Shown piece after piece: positions 47,700 to 56,316 of a DNA stretch of 64,000 nt. This DNA comes from Nonomuraea turcica (lineage in GTDB: Bacteria > Actinomycetota > Actinomycetes > Streptosporangiales > Streptosporangiaceae). Positions within the stretch are counted from its first letter, which is position 1, and the number at the start of each line of letters is the position of its first letter. The stretch lies in the NCBI RefSeq assembly GCF_030718205.1, contig NZ_JAUZQF010000020.1, positions 1 to 64,000 of the forward strand. The letters run 5' to 3'. The notes beneath the pieces are model-generated. The model made no database searches, had not been told where the DNA came from, and was given only the letters and a program-made list of their open reading frames with translations. A program made the translations under genes and the position numbers.

Positions 47700-48665
47700 T
47701 CAGTTGGCGTGGAGGGCGGCGTTGAGCTCGATGCCGGTGCCCGTGCGGGGGACCGCCTCGACGGCGCCCGACTGGGAGTTGCGCCGCAGGAGGATCCCGT
47801 TCGCGCCGGACAGCTCGGCCGCCTTGACCACCTTGCCGTCGGGGAGGGCGACCTTCGTGCCCGCCGTCACGTAGAGGCCGGCCTCCACCACGCAGTCGTC
47901 GCCCAGCGAGATGCCGATGCCGGCGTTGGCGCCCAGCAGGCAGCGCTCACCGATCGAGATGACCTGCTTGCCGCCGCCCGAGAGCGTACCCATGATCGAG
48001 GCGCCGCCGCCCACGTCGGAGCCGTCGCCGACCACGACGCCCGCCGAGATCCGGCCCTCGACCATCGAGGAGCCCAGCGTGCCGGCGTTGAAGTTCACGA
48101 AACCCTCGTGCATGACCGTCGTGCCGCCGGCCAGGTGCGCGCCCAGGCGTACCCGGTCGGCGTCGGCGATCCGCACGCCCGACGGCAGCACGTAGTCCAC
48201 CATCCGCGGGAACTTGTCCACCCCGTAGACCGTCACCGCGCCCCTCGCCCGCAGCCGCAGGCGGGTCTGCTCGAAGTCCGGCACCGGGCACGGCCCGAAG
48301 TTGGTCCACACCACGTTCGCCAGCAGGCCGAAGACGCCGTCCAGGTTGGCCCCGTGCGGCTTGATCAGGCGGGCGGAGAGCAGGTGCAGGCGCAGGTAGA
48401 CGTCGTGGGCGTCCACGGGCGCCTCCGGCAGCTTGGCGATGCCGGTGCGCACCGCCACCACCTCCACGCCCCGCGCCGTGTCGGGGCCCGTCAACGAGGC
48501 CAGCTCACCGGCCTCGGCGGCGGACAGCCGCGCGGTGCCCGAAAGGGGCGCCTCGCCCAGCTCGGGAGCGGGGAACCAGGTGTCGAGTACGGTGCCGTCG
48601 GCGGCGATGGTCGCGAGGCCGACGCCGAACGCGCCGGTCGAGGTGGGATCGATAGCAGTCGTCAC
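47700..48665 (-). CDS. dapD: Tetrahydrodipicolinate N-succinyltransferase
   Basis: 321 residues. It succinylates tetrahydrodipicolinate on the route to meso-diaminopimelate and lysine. The actinobacterial form is recognisable from VYGVDKFPRMVDYV, GVRIADADRVRLGAHLAGGTTVMHEGFVNFNAG, SMVEGRISAGVVVGDGSDVGGGASIMGTLSGGG: a left-handed beta-helix of hexapeptide repeats. GTG 48665 (MTTAIDPTSTG) fits the usual N-terminus and sits seven bases after a -10-like TATTTT; an ATG at 48704 is an alternative. Confidence 0.95.
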   Translation of the reverse strand: MTTAIDPTSTGAFGVGLATIAADGTVLDTWFPAPELGEAPLSGTARLSAAEAGELASLTGPDTARGVEVVAVRTGIAKLPEAPVDAHDVYLRLHLLSARLIKPHGANLDGVFGLLANVVWTNFGPCPVPDFEQTRLRLRARGAVTVYGVDKFPRMVDYVLPSGVRIADADRVRLGAHLAGGTTVMHEGFVNFNAGTLGSSMVEGRISAGVVVGDGSDVGGGASIMGTLSGGGKQVISIGERCLLGANAGIGISLGDDCVVEAGLYVTAGTKVALPDGKVVKAAELSGANGILLRRNSQSGAVEAVPRTGTGIELNAALHAN

Positions 48666-48672
48666 GGGCCCC

Positions 48673-48678
48673 AAAATA
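48673..48678 (-). promoter_or_regulatory. Candidate -10 box for leaderless dapD
   Basis: TATTTT on the reverse strand ends seven bases before GTG 48665. No convincing ribosome site precedes that GTG. Confidence 0.4.
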
Positions 48679-48719
48679 CCGGTACGCGGCTCACCCGAGA
48701 GCACCAGGCCGGGGGTGGG

Positions 48720-49142
48720 TCAGCCAAGGGCGCCCAGGTCGGCCGAGAGCCAGCGTTCCGGGCGCATCACGAATGTCACGAGCGCGTGCAGGTCCGCGCC
48801 CTGCACATAACCCGCCGCCGCGTCCGGCGGCAGGTATCGGGCGGAGATGCGGGTCAGGTCCTCCAGCGTCGTGGGATCGGTACGCACGACAGGCCCCTCC
48901 ACTGACACGTACCGATACGTCGGGCTGACCCGCTGGACCAACATCGAGAACCGGCCCGCCTTCGCGATCAGCTTCGCCTTGACCGAGTCGCCGTCCGTCA
49001 GGAAGCGGAGCTCCCCGCCGGGGCTGTAGTCGTACCAGACGGGCACCGCCAGCGGCGCCCGGCCCTCGCCCGCCTCGACCGCCAGGCCTGCGATGTGCGG
49101 CTCCGCCAGGAAGGCCTCCCGCTCCGCCACGCTCAACGGCAT
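48720..49142 (-). CDS. Pyridoxamine 5'-phosphate oxidase-like flavoprotein
   Basis: 140 residues, a split beta-barrel. Blocks LAVEAGEGRAPLAVPVWYDYSPGGELRFLTDGDSVKAKLIAKAGRF contain the FMN/F420-binding pattern of the PPOX superfamily (here shown only in part: PVWYDYSPGG, KAKLIAKAGRFSMLVQR). The ATG at 49142 is preceded by GGGGGTGGGCGGG; the longer open frame is not conserved-looking. Cofactor (FMN or F420) and substrate are unknown. Confidence 0.8.
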   Translation of the reverse strand: MPLSVAEREAFLAEPHIAGLAVEAGEGRAPLAVPVWYDYSPGGELRFLTDGDSVKAKLIAKAGRFSMLVQRVSPTYRYVSVEGPVVRTDPTTLEDLTRISARYLPPDAAAGYVQGADLHALVTFVMRPERWLSADLGALG

Positions 49143-49219
49143 CCCGCCCACCCCCGTATTCGTTGATCTCCAGTCGGCTATTCCCGGTGGGAGCGGTCCC
49201 GAAAAGCCGCCACCCGTCG

Positions 49220-50053
49220 TCAGGCCGGCGCGGGGGACAGGCGTTCGGCGACGGCCGAGGCCGTGCGCACGAAGGCCGCGAGCGCCCGTGACCGCGTTCG
49301 CTCCGGCCAGGCCAGCACCACCGTCGTCGGCGGACCGTCCAGGACCGGCACGACTACGAGGTCGCGCCCGAGGTGAGGCGTCACCGACTCCGGCGCCATC
49401 GCGATCAACCGGCCCAGCGCGACCAGCTGCATCAACGTCGCGGGATCGTTGATGTCCGCATGCTGCCTCGGCCACAAAGGGGCCGGATCGGCCTCGAGCT
49501 CGGCCACGCGCACGAACGCCCGCCCCGTCAGCCGGTGCCCTCGGGGGACGATCGCGACGCTGCCCTCCACCCGGAGCGGCTCGCTGTCGAACCCTGCCAG
49601 GTCCTCGTACGGGATGTGCAGGAACGCCACGTCCGCCGTGCCGTCGCGGACCAGCCGCGCCCGCTCCGCCACCCCGCACAACACCAGCTCCACCTCGACG
49701 GCGTCCGGATGAGCGCGGTACGCCTCCAGGATGTCCGGCAGCAGCCCGCCATCCCCGCCCGGCTTCAGCGCCACCACCAAGCAGGGCTCCGTACGGCTGG
49801 CCCGCTGGGTGCGCGCCGCCGCGGCGGCCGCCGCGTCGAGGACCTTGGCCGCCTCCCTGGCCAGCACCTCGCCCGCCGCGGTCAGCGAGACCCCGCGACT
49901 GGACCGGTCGAACAACCTCACCCCCAGCCGCCGCTCCAGCTTCTGGATCGCCCGCGACAACGGCGGCTGCGCCATCCCCAGCCTTTCGGCCGCCCGCCCG
50001 AAATGCAGCTCCTCCGCGACCGCCAGGAAGTAGACCAGCTCGCGCGTCTCCAT
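49220..50053 (-). CDS. LysR-family transcriptional regulator
   Basis: 277 residues. The winged helix (1-60: LVYFLAVAEELHFGRAAERL, PPLSRAIQKLERRLGVRLFDR) is standard; the effector domain follows (about 90-275; LVVALKPGGDGGLLPDIL, VAFLHIPYEDL). It is divergent from an SDR gene. A perfect T-N11-A palindrome overlaps its own start codon, suggesting autoregulation and control of the SDR. Confidence 0.9.
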   Translation of the reverse strand: METRELVYFLAVAEELHFGRAAERLGMAQPPLSRAIQKLERRLGVRLFDRSSRGVSLTAAGEVLAREAAKVLDAAAAAAARTQRASRTEPCLVVALKPGGDGGLLPDILEAYRAHPDAVEVELVLCGVAERARLVRDGTADVAFLHIPYEDLAGFDSEPLRVEGSVAIVPRGHRLTGRAFVRVAELEADPAPLWPRQHADINDPATLMQLVALGRLIAMAPESVTPHLGRDLVVVPVLDGPPTTVVLAWPERTRSRALAAFVRTASAVAERLSPAPA

Positions 50054-50065
50054 ACCCTCAGGGTA
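50053..50065. promoter_or_regulatory. LysR-type T-N11-A palindrome
   Basis: TACCCTCAGGGTA is a perfect 13-base palindrome with the T-N11-A form bound by LysR proteins. It touches the start codon of the LysR gene and lies 60 bp from the divergent SDR start. Confidence 0.5.
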
Positions 50066-50124
50066 TTGCCCGCGACCCAGCCGGTGTTGGCCTCGCGACG
50101 ACCTCCGGTGATGTGCTTCCCGAC

Positions 50125-50853
50125 ATGACCGACAACACCACGGCCCTGGTGACCGGGGCCAACAAGGGAATCGGATACGAAGTCGCCGCAGGACTCGCGG
50201 CCAAGGGCATGACCGTGCTGCTCGGCTCCCGCGACCGCACGCGCGGCGAACAGGCCGCCGCCCGGCTGCGCGCGGCCGGAGGCGACGTTCGGCCGATCGT
50301 GCTCGACGTCACCGACCCGGCCACGATCGAAGCCGCGGCCGCCGGCCTGCCCCGTCTCGACGTGCTCGTCAACAACGCCGGCATCTCCGGCCCGCTGCTC
50401 GGACTTCCCAGCACGACGACGGCGGCGACCGTGCGGGAGGTGTTCGAGACGAACGTCATCGGCGTCCTCATGGTCACCAATGCTCTGCTGCCCCTGCTCA
50501 GACGCTCACCCGCGGGCCGCATCGTCAACGTCTCCAGCGGCGTCGGCTCCCTCGGCCACCACACCGACCCCGAGCACTACATGTCCGGCCTGCCGGCCTC
50601 CGCCACCTACCCGGTGTCCAAGACCGCGCTCAACCAGCTCACCGTCCAGTACGCCAAGGAGCTCAGCAAGGACGGCATCCTCGTCAACGCCGCCGCCCCG
50701 GGCGCCTGCGCCACCGACTTCACCAAGGACCTGCCGTTCCCGATCACCCGCACGGCTGCCGAGGGCGCCGCCGTCATCGTCAAGCTCGCCACCTTGCCGC
50801 CGGACGGGCCGACGGGCGGCTTCTTCGACGACGCGGGAACGGTGCCCTGGTGA
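50125..50853 (+). CDS. Short-chain dehydrogenase/reductase
   Basis: 242 residues, Rossmann NAD(P)-dependent oxidoreductase. Cofactor motif TGANKGIG, structural NNAG, and catalytic Y162-x3-K166 (YPVSK) are present. The ATG at 50125 gives MTDNTTALVTGANKG; a GTG at 50113 would add four residues. The divergent LysR gene is its likely regulator. Substrate unknown. Confidence 0.92.
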   Translation: MTDNTTALVTGANKGIGYEVAAGLAAKGMTVLLGSRDRTRGEQAAARLRAAGGDVRPIVLDVTDPATIEAAAAGLPRLDVLVNNAGISGPLLGLPSTTTAATVREVFETNVIGVLMVTNALLPLLRRSPAGRIVNVSSGVGSLGHHTDPEHYMSGLPASATYPVSKTALNQLTVQYAKELSKDGILVNAAAPGACATDFTKDLPFPITRTAAEGAAVIVKLATLPPDGPTGGFFDDAGTVPW

Positions 50854-50883
50854 GTGGGGCCGACGTAGAGCGGCTCGCTACGG

Positions 50884-50966
50884 TGCCGGAAGCGGGATTC
50901 GAACCCGCACGCCCTTTCGAGCAGACGCTTTTGAGGCGTCCATGTCTGCCATTCCATCATTCCGGC
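50884..50966 (-). tRNA. tRNA-Leu(CAA)
   Basis: 83 nt read on the reverse strand. The acceptor stem GCCGGAA pairs with TTCCGGC; the anticodon arm is GACGC-CTCAAAA-GCGTC with anticodon CAA (UUG codons); a long variable arm (TGCTCGAAAGGGCG) marks a class II tRNA; the T arm is GCGGG-TTCGAAT-CCCGC. The 3' CCA is not encoded. Confidence 0.95.
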
Positions 50967-51062
50967 TGAAAAATCCGGACTTGTCCGGATCGTTGGCACA
51001 CCCCACCGCCAATGTTGATCAGCCGCAGGGCGCCAGCGTGGCTCCAATGTACCGGACGTCGG

Positions 51063-51068
51063 TACTCT
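51063..51068 (+). promoter_or_regulatory. Candidate -10 box for leaderless pdtaR
   Basis: TACTCT ends seven bases before the GTG at 51076 and no ribosome site is present, so the transcript may start at the codon. Confidence 0.4.
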
Positions 51069-51075
51069 TCTGCTC

Positions 51076-51660
51076 GTGAGTACGCAGCGGCGAGTAGTGA
51101 TCGCGGAAGACGAGGCCCTGATCCGCCTCGACCTCAAGGAGATGCTCCAGGAGGACGGCTACGTCGTCGTGGGCGAGGCCGGGGACGGTGAGCAGGCGAT
51201 CCGGCTGGCCGCCGAGCTGAGGCCCGACCTCGTCATCCTGGACGTCAAGATGCCGGTGCTCGACGGCATCTCAGCGGCGGAGCGGATCGTGGCGGAGCGG
51301 ATCGCCCCGTGCCTGATCCTGACCGCTTTTTCCCAGCGTGACCTGGTGGAACGGGCGCGGGACGCGGGGGCGATGGCCTATCTGGTGAAGCCGTTCACGA
51401 AGGCGGATCTGGTGCCGGCCATCGAGATGGCGGTCAGCAGGCACGAGGAGATGGTCGCGCTGGCGGCCGAGGTGTCGAGCCTGTCGGAGCGGCTGGAGAC
51501 GAGGAAGCTGGTGGAGCGGGCGAAGGGTCAGCTGATGACGCAGCACGGCTGGACGGAGCCGCAGGCGTTCCGGTGGATTCAGAAGGCGTCCATGGACCGG
51601 CGGTTGAGCATGCGTGAGGTTGCCCAGATCGTTATAGACGACGCGGCCGAGCGGAGCTGA
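51076..51660 (+). CDS. pdtaR: ANTAR-domain response regulator PdtaR
   Basis: 194 residues. Receiver domain (1-120) with the phosphoacceptor D56 in LVILDVKMPVLDG, acidic pair E11-D12 region (IAEDEAL) and KPFTKADL. The C-terminal ANTAR RNA-binding domain (about 135-190) contains LVERAKGQLMTQHGWTEPQA and RRLSMREVAQIVI. ANTAR proteins bind paired hexaloops in nascent RNA and act as antiterminators. In mycobacteria the orthologue lies between pyk and polA, as here, and is driven by kinase PdtaS, which is not in this window. Confidence 0.93.
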   Translation: MSTQRRVVIAEDEALIRLDLKEMLQEDGYVVVGEAGDGEQAIRLAAELRPDLVILDVKMPVLDGISAAERIVAERIAPCLILTAFSQRDLVERARDAGAMAYLVKPFTKADLVPAIEMAVSRHEEMVALAAEVSSLSERLETRKLVERAKGQLMTQHGWTEPQAFRWIQKASMDRRLSMREVAQIVIDDAAERS

Positions 51661-51729
51661 GCGGGGTCGTCGCGGCCGCGATCCGCTCCTACCGGGTGCC
51701 GGCTGCGGTTCTCCGGGGCCGGCCGATGG

Positions 51730-52581
51730 TCAGCCTTCCAGGCCGCACACCTTGGCCGCCCACTTGATGAGGCGATCCCGCTCCGGCTGGGGCGGCGTCA
51801 CGATGACCACGCGTTCCTGGCCTCCGTCGACGCTGGCCCGCACGGGGAACAGGAAGGCCTTCTTGGCCTCGGCGAAGGCGTGTGCGTCGCAGCGGCCCGG
51901 GGTGAGCGTGATAGGCACCTCCAGTCGCTGCGCGCCGGCCTCGAGCGTCCCGAGCGGCCGCCGTTCGGGCGTGACGATGTAGTGGGTGGTGCCACCCATG
52001 TCGCTCAGTGTCACCTTGCCAGGGGTGCGGCGGGTGATCACCAGCGTGCCCAGCATGGCTTTGCCCGACTGCTTCCATTCCGGGCCGAACTCGATGCCGG
52101 CCACCTGCTTGATCAGGTATTCGGAGCATTCGTCACGCAGCAGTCTGGCCAGCAGCGGGTCGGGGTGGGGGACGTTGAAGACCACCTTGTGCGGCTGTTC
52201 TGAGCCTGTGCTGAGGTGGGCCACGACCGTGGCCGGGCGCACCTCGGGCAGGCCCTGAGGCAGGCAGTTGCCGGCGCCGTAGGGGATGCGCAGGTCCGTA
52301 CGCTCCGTCCGCTTGATGATGGCGTCGGTTTTTTGTGCGGGGAGCGTTTTGAACGAGGGCGTGACCAGTTGGAGGTCGGCGAAAAACACTGGCGTGTTCG
52401 TCGTATTGCGGACGGCTACGTGGATCGCGTGCAATGGTTCGTCGGAGCGCCACTGCACCAGTGAGACAGATACGCCGGCGGGCGGTGTGGCGGGAGGCGG
52501 CGAGGGTGGCTCGGACGTGGAGCAACCGGCGGCGAGCATGGCGACGGCAAAAGCCCGGGTAAAACGCTTCACTCGATGCAC
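51730..52581 (-). CDS. Putative lipoprotein, unknown family
   Basis: 283 residues. A signal peptide ends in a lipobox (AMLAAGCST), followed by a Pro-rich spacer. The rest (about 35-283) is a predicted beta-rich extracytoplasmic domain (VAVRNTTNTPVFFADLQLV, ITLTPGRCDAHAFAEAKKAF) with a few cysteines. No named family recognised. It is divergent from the amino-acid binding protein, with a 176-bp spacer that must hold both promoters. Confidence 0.75.
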   Translation of the reverse strand: MHRVKRFTRAFAVAMLAAGCSTSEPPSPPPATPPAGVSVSLVQWRSDEPLHAIHVAVRNTTNTPVFFADLQLVTPSFKTLPAQKTDAIIKRTERTDLRIPYGAGNCLPQGLPEVRPATVVAHLSTGSEQPHKVVFNVPHPDPLLARLLRDECSEYLIKQVAGIEFGPEWKQSGKAMLGTLVITRRTPGKVTLSDMGGTTHYIVTPERRPLGTLEAGAQRLEVPITLTPGRCDAHAFAEAKKAFLFPVRASVDGGQERVVIVTPPQPERDRLIKWAAKVCGLEG

Positions 52582-52757
52582 TTTAAGCGTCCTTGCCCAG
52601 GTCCGTAAGTTGAGGACTGATTACGACTCCGCATCCAAGTGCCGACAGTTCCTCCCAGGATCTGGTTGGAACACGCAACGTTTTGTACGTTTCCGTTATT
52701 CGATCGGGAACGCTCAGCGGTGCTGAGGGATCCCGAACTGATTGAAGGAGACACTTC

Positions 52758-54056
52758 ATGATCCGCATTGCTCCCGTGGGGCGGGCGCTGGCTGTCGTGG
52801 CTGCCACCAGCCTCGCCCTGACAGCCTGCGGCGGTGGCGGCGGCGACACCGCCACGCAGACTTCGCCAAGTTCTGCGGCCCCCGCCTCATCGGCACCCGC
52901 GGCGAAGGGTGATGGCACTCTTACCCTCGGCACGCTGCTGCCCCAGACCGGTTCGCTCGCCTTCCTCGGCCCGCCCGAGTTCGCCGGGGTCGACCTGGCG
53001 CTCAAGGAGATCAACGAGGCCGGTGGCGTGCTCGGCAAGCCGGTCGCCAAGTTCGACACGGACTCTGGCGACACGACCACGAACATCGCCTCGCAGTCGG
53101 TCGACAAGCTGCTGGCGCAGAAGGCCGACGCCATCATCGGCGCCGCGTCATCGTCGGTGTCGCTGTCGGTGATCGACAAGATCACGGGCGCGGGCGTGGT
53201 GCACTTCTCGCCGGCCAACACCTCCGACGAGCTGACTACGGTCGCGGACAAGAACCTGTTCTTCCGCACGTCGCCGCCGGACAAGCTGCAGGGCCGCGTG
53301 CTGGGTGACCTCATCGTGGCCGACGGCAACGACACGGTCGGCATCATGGCGATGCAGGACTCCTACGGCACGGGCCTGGCCGACCAGGTGCAGAAGACCG
53401 TCACCGACGGCGGCGCCGAAGTGGTCGAGCGCGTGGACTACGACCCGAAGGCCGCCGACTTCTCGGCCGACGTGGCCAAGCTCAAGGCGAAGAACCCCAA
53501 GGGCATCGTCCTGATCGGGTTCGAGGAGACCGCCAAGGTGGTGCAGGAGCTGGTCAAGCAGGGCCTGCCGGCCGACAAGCACAAGTGGTACATGGTTGAC
53601 GGCAACACGTCCAACACCAACTACCTCAAGATGCCCAAGGGCACCCTTGACGGCGTCAAGGGAACCATCCCCGGTGCCGCGGCTCCGGAGGACTTCCAGA
53701 CGAAGCTCCGCGAGGTGAACCCCAAGCTCGAGGACTTCAGCTACGCCCCCGAGTCCTACGACGCGGCCAACCTGATCGCGCTGGCCGCCGAGGCCGCCAA
53801 GAGCGACGCGGGCGTCGACATCGCGGCCAAGCTGGCGGAGGTCAGCAAGGGCGGCGACAAGTGCAAGAGCTTCAAGGAGTGCGTCGACCTGCTGAAGGCC
53901 GGTAAGGACTTCGACTACGACGGCGTGAGCGGCCCGGTCGAGTTCAACGACGCCGGTGACCCGGCCGTCGCCACCATCGGCATCTACCAGTACGGCGCGG
54001 ACAACAAGTACGCCACCAAGGCGCTCGAGTACCGCACCGGCAACATCGCCGGCTAG
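52758..54056 (+). CDS. Branched-chain amino-acid ABC transporter, substrate-binding lipoprotein
   Basis: 432 residues. Lipobox ATSLALTACGGG at the N-terminus, a Ser/Ala/Pro spacer, then a type I periplasmic-binding fold (about 50-425) of the LivJ/LivK type (LGTLLPQTGSLAFLGPPEFAGVDLALKEIN in part; IIGAASSSVSLSV; YAPESYDAANLIALAAE). GAAGGAG precedes the ATG. The cognate permease and ATPase genes lie on the opposite strand, converging from 58.6 kb. A strong bidirectional hairpin follows. Confidence 0.92.
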   Translation: MIRIAPVGRALAVVAATSLALTACGGGGGDTATQTSPSSAAPASSAPAAKGDGTLTLGTLLPQTGSLAFLGPPEFAGVDLALKEINEAGGVLGKPVAKFDTDSGDTTTNIASQSVDKLLAQKADAIIGAASSSVSLSVIDKITGAGVVHFSPANTSDELTTVADKNLFFRTSPPDKLQGRVLGDLIVADGNDTVGIMAMQDSYGTGLADQVQKTVTDGGAEVVERVDYDPKAADFSADVAKLKAKNPKGIVLIGFEETAKVVQELVKQGLPADKHKWYMVDGNTSNTNYLKMPKGTLDGVKGTIPGAAAPEDFQTKLREVNPKLEDFSYAPESYDAANLIALAAEAAKSDAGVDIAAKLAEVSKGGDKCKSFKECVDLLKAGKDFDYDGVSGPVEFNDAGDPAVATIGIYQYGADNKYATKALEYRTGNIAG

Positions 54057-54077
54057 TACACGCCAGCAGCAAGCAAC

Positions 54078-54104
54078 AGGGCCCGGCCGCCACGGCCGGG
54101 CCCT
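54078..54104. terminator. Bidirectional hairpin terminator
   Basis: AGGGCCCGGCCG (54078-54089) pairs perfectly with CGGCCGGGCCCT (54093-54104) across a three-base loop. It lies between the binding-protein gene and the converging small lipoprotein gene and can serve both. Confidence 0.85.
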
Positions 54105-54107
54105 TCG

Positions 54108-54533
54108 CTATTCGCAGCCCGCCACGATCCGGTCGGCGGCCGCCCGGTACCGCTTCAGCAGTGCCACCTGCCGCGCACGTGGCACGTCGTTCCTGGACAG
54201 CCCCGCGGTCGTCGTCTTGACGGTCTCCACGGCCCCGCTGAGCGAGCCGGGCAACCGGTCGCCGAACTGCAGCGTGATGCCGCGGGCCTCCGCCAGGCGG
54301 CCGATCAGGGCGTCCTCGAAGTGTTGCCGGTCCTCCTGGCCCCTCGGCTCCAGCATGAGGCCGGCGTACCCGATGGCGGAGACGACGCGGGCGCAGGGGC
54401 TGTCGGCGGGGTCTCCGCCGGTGCTGTACTGCTGCGCCCCTGTCTGCTTCCGGGGGGACTCGTCGTCCTGGCAGCCGACGAGCAGGACGGGCAACATGAG
54501 CGCGACTGCCGCTAAACGTTTCACAGCGCTCAT
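54108..54533 (-). CDS. Small putative lipoprotein
   Basis: 141 residues. Signal peptide with lipobox (LMLPVLLVGCQD), then a helical domain (about 45-140) with a Cys near each end (SPCARVVSAIGYAG, DRIVAGCE) that could pair. No family recognised. ATG 54533 directly follows the T run of the livF terminator, so it needs its own promoter inside that short space or depends on read-through. Confidence 0.7.
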   Translation of the reverse strand: MSAVKRLAAVALMLPVLLVGCQDDESPRKQTGAQQYSTGGDPADSPCARVVSAIGYAGLMLEPRGQEDRQHFEDALIGRLAEARGITLQFGDRLPGSLSGAVETVKTTTAGLSRNDVPRARQVALLKRYRAAADRIVAGCE

Positions 54534-54534
54534 T

Positions 54535-54574
54535 AAAAAACGGCGAAGGGGCCCCTGGGGAGCCCCTTCGCCGT
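54535..54574 (-). terminator. Rho-independent terminator of the liv operon
   Basis: On the reverse strand a 13-bp stem (GCCCCTTCGCCGT arm at 54562-54574, partner 54540-54552) with a nine-base loop is followed by a run of six T residues, the canonical form. It begins 12 bp after the livF stop. Confidence 0.9.
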
Positions 54575-54586
54575 ATCGATCGGGAT

Positions 54587-55381
54587 TTACGCCTTGGCCA
54601 GCGTGCCGAGGTACAGCTCGATGACCTTGGGGTCGTTGGCGAGCTGCCGCCCGGTGCCGGTGTAGGCGTTGCGGCCCTGGTCGAGGACGTAGCCGCGGTG
54701 GCAGATCTGCAGGCAGCGGCGTGCGTTCTGCTCCACCATGATCACCGTGACGCCCGCCTTGTTGATCTGCTGGGCCTGGAGGAACACCAGGTCCTGCAGC
54801 TTGGGGGACAGGCCGGCGGACGGCTCGTCGAGCAGCAGCACCGACGGCTCGGTCATGAGTGCCCGGGCCATCGCGACCATCTGCCGCTCACCGCCGGACA
54901 GGGAGCCGGCGCGCTGCTTGCGCCGCTCCTTGAGCGCGGGGAACAGCTCGGCGACGAACTCGAAGCGCTCCTTGAACTTCGCGGGCACCTGGAAGGCGCC
55001 CATCTCGAGGTTCTCCTCGATGGTGAGGCTGGGGAAGACGTTGTTGTTCTGGGGGACGTAGCCGACGCCGCGCGAGACCAGCGAGTGCGCCTTCATGTTC
55101 GTGATGTTCTCACCCTTGAGCAGCACCGTGCCGCTGCGGATGTTGACCAGCCCGAACATGGCCTTGAGTAGCGTCGACTTCCCGGCGCCGTTGGGGCCGA
55201 TGATGCCGATCAGCTCGCCGTCTTTGACGTAGAGGTCGGAGCCGTTGAGGATGTTGACGCCCGGCAGGTAGCCGGCGATCAGCTCGTCGCACCGCAGCAC
55301 GGCGTTCTCGGCGCCCTCCAGGTGGGCGCTGCGGTCGGTGACGGCCGCCTTCGACTGGGCGGCAGGCTCTGCGGCGTTCAC
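54587..55381 (-). CDS. livF: Branched-chain amino-acid ABC transporter ATPase
   Basis: 264 residues. Walker A GIIGPNGAGKSTLLK, signature SLSGGERQMVAMARAL, Walker B LLLDEPSAGLSPK, H-loop IMVEQNARR. The sequence GVGYVPQNNNVFPSLTIEENL is typical of LivF. A non-conserved N-terminal 28 residues precede the domain. GTG start overlapping the livG stop (GTGA). Confidence 0.94.
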   Translation of the reverse strand: MNAAEPAAQSKAAVTDRSAHLEGAENAVLRCDELIAGYLPGVNILNGSDLYVKDGELIGIIGPNGAGKSTLLKAMFGLVNIRSGTVLLKGENITNMKAHSLVSRGVGYVPQNNNVFPSLTIEENLEMGAFQVPAKFKERFEFVAELFPALKERRKQRAGSLSGGERQMVAMARALMTEPSVLLLDEPSAGLSPKLQDLVFLQAQQINKAGVTVIMVEQNARRCLQICHRGYVLDQGRNAYTGTGRQLANDPKVIELYLGTLAKA

Positions 55382-56316
55382 TTCTGCGTCTCCTCTTCGA
55401 TCTCGGCCTCCAGCGCCGCCTCAGCCTCGTGCAGCTGAGCCTCGAGCTCGGTGTCCGACAGGGGCGCGTCGTGGTGCGCCCCCAGGTAGGCGTCGATCAC
55501 ACGTTCGTCGGACATGATCGTCGACGGCGGGCCCTCGGCGATGACCGCACCCTGCGCCATGACGACCACCCAGTCGCTGATGTCGCGGACCATGTCCATG
55601 TCGTGCTCGACGAACAGCACCGTCATGCCCTGCTCACGCAGGTCCTTGACGTGGCCGAGCAGCGACTGGGTCAGCGCCGGGTTGACGCCGGCCATGGGCT
55701 CGTCGAGCATGACCAGCTCGGGCTGCACCATGAGCGCGCGGGCCATCTCCAGCAGCTTGCGCTGGCCGCCGGACAGCGATCCGGCGAAGTCGTCGCGCTT
55801 GGCGTCGAGCTTGAACCGGGCCAGCAGTTCTTCGGCCCGCTCCGTGATCTCGTCCTCCTGCCCGCGCCAGAAGCTCGGCACGAGGGCTCGCCAGAAGGTC
55901 TCGCCCTTCTGCTGCTGGGCGCCCAGGCGCATGTTCTCCAGCACCGTCAGCCTGGACAGCGCCTTGGTGAGCTGGAAGGTGCGCACCATGCCCGAGCGGG
56001 CCACCTTGTGCGCGGGCACGCCGCTCATGGAGCGCCCGTTGAACGTCCACGAGCCGGAGTCGGCCGTGTCGAAGCCGGTGAGCTGGTTGAAAAACGTGGT
56101 CTTGCCCGCTCCGTTGGGCCCGATCAGCGCGGTGATGGAGCCGCGTTGGATCTCGACGTGGTTCACCTCGACGGCGGTCAGGCCGCCGAACCGGCGCACC
56201 ACGTTGTCCACCACCAGGATCGGGTCCGGCTTGGGCACTCCGGGCTCGCGGGCCAGGTCCTTGAAGACGGCCAGCGCGGCGGCCTTGCGGTCGGTGGTCA
56301 TGGCTTCAGCGTGCAT
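55378..56316 (-). CDS. livG: Branched-chain amino-acid ABC transporter ATPase
   Basis: 312 residues. Walker A ALIGPNGAGKTTFFNQLTGF, signature SLSGGQRKLLEMARAL, Walker B VMLDEPMAGVNP, H-loop VEHDMDMV; the C-terminal VIDAYLGAH is LivG-like, followed by an acidic tail rich in Glu. ATG 56316, which overlaps the livM end by 11 bases, is preferred because AGAGGGAG lies upstream; ATG 56301 is weaker. Confidence 0.94.
   Translation of the reverse strand: MHAEAMTTDRKAAALAVFKDLAREPGVPKPDPILVVDNVVRRFGGLTAVEVNHVEIQRGSITALIGPNGAGKTTFFNQLTGFDTADSGSWTFNGRSMSGVPAHKVARSGMVRTFQLTKALSRLTVLENMRLGAQQQKGETFWRALVPSFWRGQEDEITERAEELLARFKLDAKRDDFAGSLSGGQRKLLEMARALMVQPELVMLDEPMAGVNPALTQSLLGHVKDLREQGMTVLFVEHDMDMVRDISDWVVVMAQGAVIAEGPPSTIMSDERVIDAYLGAHHDAPLSDTELEAQLHEAEAALEAEIEEETQK

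Noticed and set aside
46974..48905. A 643-codon forward frame across the intergenic repeats and dapD
   Set aside because: dapD on the reverse strand is certain, and the upstream half crosses 37-bp repeats that shift the frame.
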